In this document: positions 36,314 to 45,664 of the stretch, piece by piece
How positions within the stretch are numbered: position 1 is the first letter of the stretch
Layout: every line of letters starts with the position of its first letter
Assembly (NCBI RefSeq): GCF_017114865.1
Contig: NZ_JADEYH010000017.1
Span: 62,001-126,000 of the forward strand
DNA length: 64,000 bases
Origin: Streptomyces verrucosisporus
GTDB taxonomy: Bacteria; Actinomycetota; Actinomycetes; Streptomycetales; Streptomycetaceae
Direction: 5' to 3'
Position numbers and translations under genes: made by a program
Notes under the pieces: generated by a model
Told to the model about the DNA's origin: nothing
Database searches by the model: none
What the model saw: the letters and a program-made list of their open reading frames with translations, nothing else

Positions 36314-37693
36314 ATGACCACCGCTGCCACCACTTCCACAGCCGGCGCCGCCGAGGCCGCCGGGCTGCTGCGGGAGACCTCGCTGCTGCGTTTCGCCACC
36401 GCCGGTTCGGTCGACGACGGCAAGTCCACCCTGGTCGGGCGGCTGCTGCACGACTCCAAGTCGGTCCTGGCCGACCAGTTGGAGGCCGTCGAGCACGCCT
36501 CCCGCAGCCGCGGCGCCGCCGGCCCGGACCTGGCACTGCTGACCGACGGGCTGCGCGCCGAGCGCGAGCAGGGCATCACCATCGACGTGGCCTACCGCTA
36601 CTTCGCCACGCCACGCCGCCGGTTCATCCTGGCCGACACCCCCGGCCATGTGCAGTACACCCGCAACATGGTCACCGGCGCCTCCACCGCCGACCTGGCC
36701 ATCATCCTGGTCGACGCCCGCAACGGCGTGGTCGAGCAGACCCGCCGCCACGCCGCGGTCGCCGCCCTGCTGCGGGTGCCGCACGTGGTGCTGGCCGTCA
36801 ACAAGATGGACCTGGCTGGCTACGACGAGGCGGTCTTCGCCTCCATCGCCGAGCAGTTCACCGCCTACGCCGCCTCGCTGGGCGTGCCGGAGGTCACCGC
36901 CGTGCCGATCTCGGCTCTGGTCGGCGACAACGTGGTCACCCCGTCCGAGCACATGGACTGGTACAGCGGCCCGACCGTCCTGGAGCACCTGGAGACCGTC
37001 GAGGTCGACCACGATCCGGCCGGGGACGTGGCCCGCTTCCCCGTCCAGTACGTCATCCGCCCGCAGACCGCCGAGCACCCCGACTACCGCGGCTACGCCG
37101 GCCAGCTCGCCTCCGGCGTGCTGCGCGTGGGACAGCGGGTGACGGTGCTGCCCTCGGGCCGCACCTCGGTGGTCGAGGGCATCGACCTGCTCGGCCGGTC
37201 GGTCCGGGCGGCCTGGGCGCCGCAGTCGGTCACCGTCCGCCTGGCGGACGACCTCGACGTCTCCCGCGGCGACCTGATCGCACCCGCCGACGACGCCCCC
37301 GCCGTGAGCCAGGACGTCACCGCCACCGTCTGCCATCTGCACGACACCCCGCTGCGGGTGGGGCAGCGGGTGCTGCTGAAGCACACCACCCGCACGGTCA
37401 AGGCGATCGTCAAGGAGATCCCCTCCCGGCTGACCCTGGACGACCTCTCGCCCCACCCCGAGCCGGGCGAGCTGGTGGCCAACGACATCGGCCGGGTGCG
37501 GATCCGTACCGCCGAGCCGCTGCCGCTGGACCCCTACGCGCTCTCCCGCCGCACCGGTTCGTTCCTGCTGATCGACCCGGCCGACGGCTCCACCCTCACC
37601 GCCGGCATGTCCGGCGAGGCCTTCGCCGGAGCCGCCGGGGCGGTACGTGCCGCCGGGAACGACGCCCCGCGGGAGGACGGATGGGACTTCTGA
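36314..37693 (+). CDS. cysN: sulfate adenylyltransferase, large (GTPase) subunit
   Basis: GTP hydrolysis by this EF-Tu-like subunit drives CysD. G1 GSVDDGKST (residues 32-39 within AGSVDDGKSTL), G2 EQGITIDVAYR, G3 DTPGHVQYTRNM and G4 NKMD are all present, followed by the two beta-barrel domains. 459 residues; no fused kinase, consistent with the separate cysC. ATG 36314 lies 3 bases after the cysD stop. It is the last gene of the sulfate-activation block; 292 bp separate it from the ABC genes. Confidence 0.95.
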   Translation: MTTAATTSTAGAAEAAGLLRETSLLRFATAGSVDDGKSTLVGRLLHDSKSVLADQLEAVEHASRSRGAAGPDLALLTDGLRAEREQGITIDVAYRYFATPRRRFILADTPGHVQYTRNMVTGASTADLAIILVDARNGVVEQTRRHAAVAALLRVPHVVLAVNKMDLAGYDEAVFASIAEQFTAYAASLGVPEVTAVPISALVGDNVVTPSEHMDWYSGPTVLEHLETVEVDHDPAGDVARFPVQYVIRPQTAEHPDYRGYAGQLASGVLRVGQRVTVLPSGRTSVVEGIDLLGRSVRAAWAPQSVTVRLADDLDVSRGDLIAPADDAPAVSQDVTATVCHLHDTPLRVGQRVLLKHTTRTVKAIVKEIPSRLTLDDLSPHPEPGELVANDIGRVRIRTAEPLPLDPYALSRRTGSFLLIDPADGSTLTAGMSGEAFAGAAGAVRAAGNDAPREDGWDF

Positions 37694-37985
37694 GCGCGGC
37701 GGGCGCCGCCGTGCACGACGCCTTCTCCACCTTCGACCACACCGGCGGCCGGATCGGCAGCGGCCTCCGGGGCAGCGGGCAGGGCGGACTGGCGGGATGC
37801 CGCCGGTGACGCCCGACGCCCGGCCGCACGCCCCGCACATCCGGCACGACCAGCGCGACCCGTACGACCCGCGCCCCGGGGGCGCCCCATATGTCCCCCA
37901 AGCGCGGCATGTCCCCGCCGCACACGCCGGCTCTCCCCCGCCGTAGCCGCCCGAACCGGGTGGCGACCCACGAGAGGACCCCGCT
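37694..37985. other. gap where a substrate-binding protein gene would be expected
   Basis: A 292-bp high-GC stretch. Short frames can be read (for example from ATG 37681, overlapping the cysN end), but none shows a lipoprotein signal or any recognisable fold. A binding protein of about 350-380 residues normally lies in this position. Confidence 0.6.
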
Positions 37986-38804
37986 GTGTCCACCGAACTC
38001 GCCACCCCCGCCCCGGCGCCGTCCGTCACCGGTGCCGGGGCCGGGCAGGCCCGCCCGTACGCGGTGCGGCTCGACCACGTCTCGAAGTCCTTCGGCTCCT
38101 CCCCCGGCAACCGCCAGCAGGTGCTGGACGGCATCGATCTGACGGCGGCGGCCGGCGAGTTCGTCTGCCTGCTGGGCGCCTCCGGCTGCGGCAAGTCCAC
38201 GCTTTTGAACCTGGTGGCCGGGCTCGACCACCCGACCTCCGGCGAGGTGCGGGTGCCGCACGGCCGGCCCGCGCTGATGTTCCAGGACCACGCGCTCTTC
38301 CCCTGGCTGAGCGCCGGCCGCAACGTGGAGCTGGCCCTGAAGCTGGCCGGAGTGCCCAAGTCCGAGCGGCGCGGGCGGGCCGAGGAGCTGCTGCGGCTGG
38401 TGCGGCTGCCGGACGCGTACGGCAAGCGGGTGCACCAGCTCTCCGGCGGGATGCGGCAGCGTGTGGCGCTGGCCCGCTCGCTGGCCCAGGGCAGCCGGGT
38501 GCTGCTGATGGACGAGCCCTTCGCCGCGCTGGACGCCATCACCCGCGACCTGCTGCACGAGGAGCTGACCCGAGTGTGGCGCGAGCGGGAGCTGACGGTG
38601 CTGTTCGTCACCCACAACGTGCGCGAGGCGGTACGGCTGGGGCAGCGGGTCGTGCTGCTGTCCTCGCGCCCGGGGCGCGTGGCGCGCGAGTGGGACGTGG
38701 ACATCCCCTACCCCCGCCGTATCGAGGACTCCGAAGTCACCTCCCTCGCCCGGGAGATCACCGGCCATCTGCACGAGGAGATCGTCCGACATGCCCGCCA
38801 CTGA
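37986..38804 (+). CDS. ABC transporter ATP-binding protein (SsuB/TauB/NrtD-like)
   Basis: A 272-residue ATPase. Walker A GASGCGKST (about residues 61-69), Q-loop LMFQDHALFPWLSAGRNVEL, signature LSGGMRQRVALARSLA, Walker B VLLMDEPFAALD and switch VTHNVREA are all intact, with the short Q-loop style of the nitrate/sulfonate/taurine family. In this operon, import of sulfonates or sulfate is the natural inference. The GTG start is at 37986; the stop lies inside the permease gene (14-base overlap). Confidence 0.9.
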   Translation: MSTELATPAPAPSVTGAGAGQARPYAVRLDHVSKSFGSSPGNRQQVLDGIDLTAAAGEFVCLLGASGCGKSTLLNLVAGLDHPTSGEVRVPHGRPALMFQDHALFPWLSAGRNVELALKLAGVPKSERRGRAEELLRLVRLPDAYGKRVHQLSGGMRQRVALARSLAQGSRVLLMDEPFAALDAITRDLLHEELTRVWRERELTVLFVTHNVREAVRLGQRVVLLSSRPGRVAREWDVDIPYPRRIEDSEVTSLAREITGHLHEEIVRHARH

Positions 38805-39732
38805 CACCGAGGACTCCCGGCGGGGCGCCCGGCACGAGCCCCCGGGGCGGGGCACCGGCGGCGGCGGCGCCCCGGGCAGTACCGACGACTCCGACGAGAT
38901 GGCGTCCGGCCTGGACGCCCTGGAGTCCCCCGTGTCCGCCACCGCCGCCACCTCGCGGCGGGTGCTGGCCAAGGCCGCGCCGCCGCTGGCGGCCGTCGCC
39001 CTGGTGCTGGCGCTGTGGCAGACGGCGTACGCGCTGAACTGGTCGGCCTCCCTGCCCTCCCCCGCCGCCGTGTGGGGCGAGCTGGCCGGCGCCTGGTCGG
39101 ACGGCACCCTGCTGCCCGCCCTCGGCCACAGCCTGCTGCGCTGCCTGGCCGGCTTCGCCGCCTCCGCCGCCGTCGGCGTCCCCCTGGGGCTGCTGCTCAC
39201 CCGGGTCGCTCCGCTGCGCACGGTCCTGGGGCCCATCCTGTCCGCCGTGCAGTCGCTGCCGGCCGCCGCGCTGGTGCCGGTCGCGGTGATCGCGCTGGGC
39301 AACTCCGAGGGCGCGGTGTACGCCGTGGTGCTGCTCGGCGCGGTGCCCTCCATCGCCGTCGGGGTCACCGCCGCCGTGGACCGGATTCCGCCGCTGCTGC
39401 TGCGGGCGGGCCGTTCGATGGGCGCCGGCGGCCTGCGCGGAGCCGTCCACGTCCTCGTCCCCGCCGCGCTGCCCGGCTTCGTGACGGCGCTGCGGCAGGG
39501 CTGGACCTTCGGCTGGCGCGCCCTGATGACGGCCGAGCTCATCACCGCCACCCCCCTGCCCGGCATCGGCCGGATGCTGGACGCGGGCCGGCAGGGCGGC
39601 GAGCTGAGCCTGGTGCTGGCCTCGGTGGTGCTGATCCTGGCGGTCGGTGTGCTGGTGGAGTCGGCGCTGTTCTCGCCCGTGGAGCGCCGTGTGCTGCACA
39701 GCCGCGGCCTGGCGTCGGCGACCGGGCGGTGA
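38791..39732 (+). CDS. ABC transporter permease (SsuC/TauC-like)
   Basis: A 313-residue membrane protein with six or so transmembrane helices after a roughly 50-residue Gly/Asp-rich cytoplasmic tail. The inner-membrane coupling motif region LPAAALVPVAVIALGNSEGAVYAVVLLGAVPSI and the EAA-like RSMGAGGLRGAVHVLVPAALPGFVTALRQGW (quoted in parts: SMGAGGLRGAVHVLVPAALP) mark the sulfonate/nitrate/taurine permease family. ATG 38791 overlaps the ATPase gene, and its stop overlaps the next start (GTGA), so the three genes are coupled. Confidence 0.9.
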   Translation: MPATDTEDSRRGARHEPPGRGTGGGGAPGSTDDSDEMASGLDALESPVSATAATSRRVLAKAAPPLAAVALVLALWQTAYALNWSASLPSPAAVWGELAGAWSDGTLLPALGHSLLRCLAGFAASAAVGVPLGLLLTRVAPLRTVLGPILSAVQSLPAAALVPVAVIALGNSEGAVYAVVLLGAVPSIAVGVTAAVDRIPPLLLRAGRSMGAGGLRGAVHVLVPAALPGFVTALRQGWTFGWRALMTAELITATPLPGIGRMLDAGRQGGELSLVLASVVLILAVGVLVESALFSPVERRVLHSRGLASATGR

Positions 39733-40571
39733 GCGACCCCGTGCGCACCCTCCGCATCCCCGGCCGCGAAGCCCCGGACGTCCGCGGTGCCCGCGGCGCC
39801 CGGGATGCCCGTCCCGCCCTGCTGGTCGTCGCGCACGGCAGCCGCGACCCGCGCCACGCGGCGACGGTGGCCGCGCTGTGCGCCCGGCTGCGCGGGCTGC
39901 GCCCGCGGCTGCGGGTCGAGGTGGGCCATCTGGACTTCAACGCCCCCTCCGTCCCCCAGGTGCTGGCCCGTCTGCACGCCGACGGTGTGCGGCGGGTGGT
40001 GGCCCTGCCGCTGCTGCTCACCCGCGCCTTCCACGCCAAGGCCGACATCCCCGCGGTGCTGGGCGAGACGGTGGCGCGGCTGCCGAGGCTGGCGGTGCAC
40101 CAGGCCGACGTCCTGGGCCCGGACCGGCTGCTGACGGCCGCCCTGGAGCGGCGGCTGTACGAGGCCGGGCTGCGGCCCGGCGACGAACGCTCGACCGGGG
40201 TCGTCCTGGCCTCGGCGGGCTCCTCCGACCCGGAGGCGATCGCGGTGATCGCAGATATCGCGCGGGAGTGGCGGCACATCTCCGGTTGGTGTGCCGTGCG
40301 GCCCGCGTTCGCCTCCGCATCCCTTCCCCGCACCGCCGACGCGGTGCGGGAGCTGCGCGCCCGGGGGGTGCGGCGGGTGGCCGTCGCCCCTTACGTCATT
40401 GCGCCCGGCTTCCTCCCGGACCGCATCGCCGCCGGCGCCCGCGAGGCGGGCGCCGACCTGCTGGCGCCGGTGCTGGGCGACGCCCCTGAGCTGGCCCGCC
40501 TGATGGCGCGGCGCTACGACGAGGCGCTGGTGCGGTGGGCCGGGCGCGTGAGCCTGCCCACCGGCGCGTGA
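39729..40571 (+). CDS. sirohydrochlorin chelatase-like (CbiX) protein
   Basis: A 280-residue, two-domain CbiX-type chelatase. The N-domain motif LLVVAHGSRDP (about residues 31-41, His ligand) and LPLLLTRAFHAKADIPAVL (second His) bind the metal site; the C-terminal half repeats the fold in degenerate form (VVLASAGSSDPEA, VAPYVIAPGFLPDRI). It probably inserts iron into sirohydrochlorin to make the siroheme needed by the sulfite reductase at the head of the operon; a cobalt role is possible for the family. GTG 39729 overlaps the permease stop. Confidence 0.87.
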   Translation: MSDPVRTLRIPGREAPDVRGARGARDARPALLVVAHGSRDPRHAATVAALCARLRGLRPRLRVEVGHLDFNAPSVPQVLARLHADGVRRVVALPLLLTRAFHAKADIPAVLGETVARLPRLAVHQADVLGPDRLLTAALERRLYEAGLRPGDERSTGVVLASAGSSDPEAIAVIADIAREWRHISGWCAVRPAFASASLPRTADAVRELRARGVRRVAVAPYVIAPGFLPDRIAAGAREAGADLLAPVLGDAPELARLMARRYDEALVRWAGRVSLPTGA

Positions 40572-40593
40572 GCGGCCCCGGACGCCCGCGGTC

Positions 40594-41262
40594 TCACAGC
40601 CGGGGGCGCACCCCCGGCTCGTCCCCGGCCGGCTCCTTGCGCAGCACCGGCAGTACGGCGCGCCCCAGGGCGTTCTCCAGCAGGAAGGCGAGGGCTGCGT
40701 AGCAGGCCAGCGCCGCCAGGACGAGACCGGTGATCCCGGCGGCGCTCCCCCAGGCGGGGGACGCGGTCAGCTCCGCGATCCCGGTGACGGCGAAGCGGAC
40801 GGCCGAGAGGGTGACCACCGCCGCCGCCACGAGTTTCCCGCCGTCCGCCGCGGCGGCCACCAGCAGGGCGACGGCGGAGGCCAGCAGCGCCAGGCCGAGT
40901 GCGTCGCTGTGCGAGCCGGGCGGGGTGAGGGCGGTGGTGCCCGCGGCGACGGCCCAGGTGCCCGCCTGCAGCCCCATCGCCGTGCCCGTGCCCGGATCCC
41001 GGCACAGGAAGCCGAACACCGACGCCAGCAGTTGCAGCGGCACCGTCAGCAGCAGTACGGCCAGTGCCACCAGGCGCCCCTCGTAGGGCCGGAGCCATTC
41101 GAGCTGGAGCGCGGCGAACAGGAAGGTGGCGAAGCCCAGCGCGAGGAACCCCAGGGGCAGCGGGGTGGCGACGGGCCGCAGGACGATCCGGGTGCCGCGC
41201 CACCCCGCCCCCGTCGGCTCCGCTCCCGCCTGCCCGGCCCCCGTCTCCTGCGTGCCCTCCAT
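40594..41262 (-). CDS. GPR1/FUN34/YaaH-type membrane protein
   Basis: A 222-residue protein with six transmembrane helices, fitting the acetate/succinate permease-like GPR1/FUN34/YaaH family. The family opening motif NPxPLGL appears as ATPLPLGFLALGFATF (near residue 33), so the first Asn is replaced. The remaining helices (FLCRDPGTGTAMGLQAGTWAV and following) are family-like. ATG 41262 has a GGAAGG site. It converges with the sulfur operon, whose last stop is 22 bp away. Substrate uncertain. Confidence 0.72.
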   Translation of the reverse strand: MEGTQETGAGQAGAEPTGAGWRGTRIVLRPVATPLPLGFLALGFATFLFAALQLEWLRPYEGRLVALAVLLLTVPLQLLASVFGFLCRDPGTGTAMGLQAGTWAVAAGTTALTPPGSHSDALGLALLASAVALLVAAAADGGKLVAAAVVTLSAVRFAVTGIAELTASPAWGSAAGITGLVLAALACYAALAFLLENALGRAVLPVLRKEPAGDEPGVRPRL

Positions 41263-41360
41263 CGGTGTGCCTTCCGGTCGGTGTGTGCCACGACCGGGGG
41301 CGTGTGCCCCGAAGCGGCGGCGGCCACACCGCCCGGACGGGTGCACGGGACGACGGCGGC

Positions 41361-41912
41361 CTAGGAGGAGACCATCTCCAGCAGTCTGGTGACCGTGCGC
41401 CGGTTGCGGCCGGTGACGGTCGTGCCCCGGCAGGCCTTCTCCAGCGCGCCGGGCAGCTTGCTGCGGCCCATGCCCTGCGGGAACCAGCAGTACAGCTCGC
41501 GCTCCCCCGCCCGGAACTCGTCGGGCGCGTACGCCGCCGTGTCCACCGCCGCCAGGCGCCCGCGGTCCGGTTCGCGGCCGAGGAAGAGGACCAGCAGCTT
41601 GGCCGGGTCGGCGTCGGCGGCCGGGTACGGGCAGGCGTCGGCCGCCGCGCGCAGCTCGCCGGCAGTGCGAACCAGGCAGGAGACGGTGAAGCCGAAGCGG
41701 CCGGCGATCGCCGCCTCCAGCTCGGCCGCCAGCTCGCCGGTGTCCCGGCGGCCGGCGGTGAAGACGGCGTTCCCGCTGTTGACGTAGGTGCGTACGTCCT
41801 CCCAGCCGAGCCCCGCCATCACCTCGCGCAGCTCGGCCATGGGCACCTTCTTGTTCCCGCCGACGTTGATCCCGCGCAGCAGCGCCGCATAGCTCTCCGG
41901 CCGTCCCGTCAT
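41361..41912 (-). CDS. DUF1697-family protein
   Basis: A 183-residue cytoplasmic protein with the DUF1697 hallmarks YAALLRGINVGGNKKVPMAEL at the start (shown in part: RGINVGGNKKVPM), TYVNSGNAVFTA near residue 44, and the C-terminal SKLPGALEKACRGTTVTGRNRRTVTRLLEM block. Function is unknown; the fold has been likened to a ferredoxin-like domain pair. ATG 41912 is clear. It lies 42 bp downstream of the HEPN-protein gene on the same strand and may share its transcript. Confidence 0.9.
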   Translation of the reverse strand: MTGRPESYAALLRGINVGGNKKVPMAELREVMAGLGWEDVRTYVNSGNAVFTAGRRDTGELAAELEAAIAGRFGFTVSCLVRTAGELRAAADACPYPAADADPAKLLVLFLGREPDRGRLAAVDTAAYAPDEFRAGERELYCWFPQGMGRSKLPGALEKACRGTTVTGRNRRTVTRLLEMVSS

Positions 41913-41953
41913 GCCCGGCAGCCTAGTGCCGAGGGGTGACAGCACCTGCCGGA

Positions 41954-43222
41954 TCAGGACACCGGCCGGGAGTCGGCCCACACCGACTCCATCTCCTCGC
42001 GGTAGAGGGGGAACAGCCCGCCCTCGGCGTCCTCCCCCTGCGGGCCGCCCCGGACGGTCCCGTCCTGGACGATGTCCCGGCCGCCGCCGCGCAGCACGAA
42101 GACCGGGGCCTCCATCCCCCGGATGCGGCGCAGGTAGGACTGGACCACCGCGATACCGTCCGGCCCGTCGCCGTCGACGAGGTAGGCGGTGAAGCGCGGG
42201 GTCTCGTCGAAGACGTGGATCTGGAAGGCGCCGGCGTCCCGCAGCCGGGAGCGCACCCGCCGCATGTGGAGGATGTTCATCTCCACCGAACGGCTCAGCT
42301 CGCCCTTCTTCAGCCCCAGCTCCCGCTCCCTGCGGCGCACCGCGCTGCTGGCCGGGTTGAGGAAGAGCAGCCGCACCCGGCAGCCGGACTCGGCCAGCCG
42401 CACCAGGCGGCGCCCGGAGTAGTTCTGGACCAGCAGGTTCAGTCCTATGCCGATGGCGTCCAGCCGGCGCGCTCCGCCGAACAGGTCCTCGGCCGGGAGC
42501 TGGCGCTGCAGGCGCACCCGGTCCGGATGGACGCCGACGACGTCGGCGAAGCGGTCGCCGACCAGTTCCTCCACCGCGTCCACCGGCAGCCGGTGGGCGG
42601 AGGGGATGTCGCGGCCGGCGCCCAGCAGGTCCAGCAGCCGGGCCGAGATCCGCTCGGCCTGGGCGAGGACGGCCGGGGACAGCGCGCGGTTGCGCGCCAC
42701 CGCGCTGCGGGCCACCTCCAGCTCGTCCAGGGCCAGCTCCAGCTCGCGCCGCCCGTCGAAGTAGGGCTCGAAGCAGGGCCAGTGCTGCACCACCAGCTCG
42801 CGCAGCTGCGGCAGGGTGAGGAAGGACAGCAGGGTGTCGTCGGCCGGGTCGAGCAGATAGCCCTTGCGGCGGCTGACCTCGCGCACGGCCGCGGCCCGCT
42901 GGACCCACTCCTGCCCGGTCGGACCGGCCGCCGCCACGACCCACTCCTCGCCGTGCACCGGCTCGTAGATCGGCCGCAGCACCGCCGCGACCACGGCGCG
43001 CAGCCGCTGCTCGACGAGATTGAGCCAGATGTAGGCCCGTCCCGCCCGCTGGGCGCGCAGCCGCACCTCGGCCCACTCCTCGGCGCCCCAGGCGAGGTCC
43101 GCGCCGATCTCCATCGGCCGGGCCAGGGAGACCGTGCCGGGCGGCACCGCTCCGGGCGCCCCGGCGGCACCGCTCTCGCCGCCCCCGTCCCCCGAGGGAA
43201 GCTCAAGCCCTCCCGAGCCCAC
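41954..43222 (-). CDS. SAV2148-type protein: Swt1-like HEPN domain plus PLD-like C-terminal domain
   Basis: A 422-residue protein of a Streptomyces-wide family. The N-terminal half (about residues 45-210) looks like a Swt1-type HEPN helical domain (VEQRLRAVVAAVLRPIYEP, LSFLTLPQLRELVVQHW, VARNRALSPAVL). HEPN ribonucleases need an Arg-x4-6-His motif; here RNRALSP lacks the His, so it is probably not catalytic. The C-terminal half (LDAIGIGLNLLVQNYSG, SGCRVRLLFLNPASSAV) resembles DUF5919/phospholipase-D-like sensor domains. It could sense or bind RNA or nucleotides. GTG 43222 has GGAAGG at about 10 bases. Domain assignments are recalled patterns, not searched. Confidence 0.78.
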   Translation of the reverse strand: MGSGGLELPSGDGGGESGAAGAPGAVPPGTVSLARPMEIGADLAWGAEEWAEVRLRAQRAGRAYIWLNLVEQRLRAVVAAVLRPIYEPVHGEEWVVAAAGPTGQEWVQRAAAVREVSRRKGYLLDPADDTLLSFLTLPQLRELVVQHWPCFEPYFDGRRELELALDELEVARSAVARNRALSPAVLAQAERISARLLDLLGAGRDIPSAHRLPVDAVEELVGDRFADVVGVHPDRVRLQRQLPAEDLFGGARRLDAIGIGLNLLVQNYSGRRLVRLAESGCRVRLLFLNPASSAVRRRERELGLKKGELSRSVEMNILHMRRVRSRLRDAGAFQIHVFDETPRFTAYLVDGDGPDGIAVVQSYLRRIRGMEAPVFVLRGGGRDIVQDGTVRGGPQGEDAEGGLFPLYREEMESVWADSRPVS

Positions 43223-43439
43223 CTGCGCACCGCCTTCCGGACCTGCTGTTCGATCAAGGAGCCTACTGCCCTCCCGGGAGGGGACGCAGCAGTATCCCGC
43301 CACCAAGTTCCTTTCTCCGTACGCTCATCCGGGGGAAGATGGATGCTGCGCCCATCCGGTGCCCGTCTCCCGCACCAGTACTGCGCAAGGATGCAGCGAA
43401 AACGGGTAACGGGTAGAGACCGCGACAGGAAGAGTCGAC

Positions 43440-45554
<2,115 letters not shown>

Positions 45555-45664
45555 CCGGCCCCTGACCGGCCCGGCCGACCGCCCGTACGGCCGGCCCCGC
45601 GCGCCCTCCACCGCCGGGGATGTCGCCCGACAGGCGGCGGGTTCGGCGGGCACCCGGAGGGAAC

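Noticed and set aside
37681..37809. 43-codon frame overlapping the end of cysN as a remnant of the missing binding protein
   Set aside because: It has no signal peptide, lipobox or binding-protein motif. The overlap with cysN explains why the frame looks partly coding.
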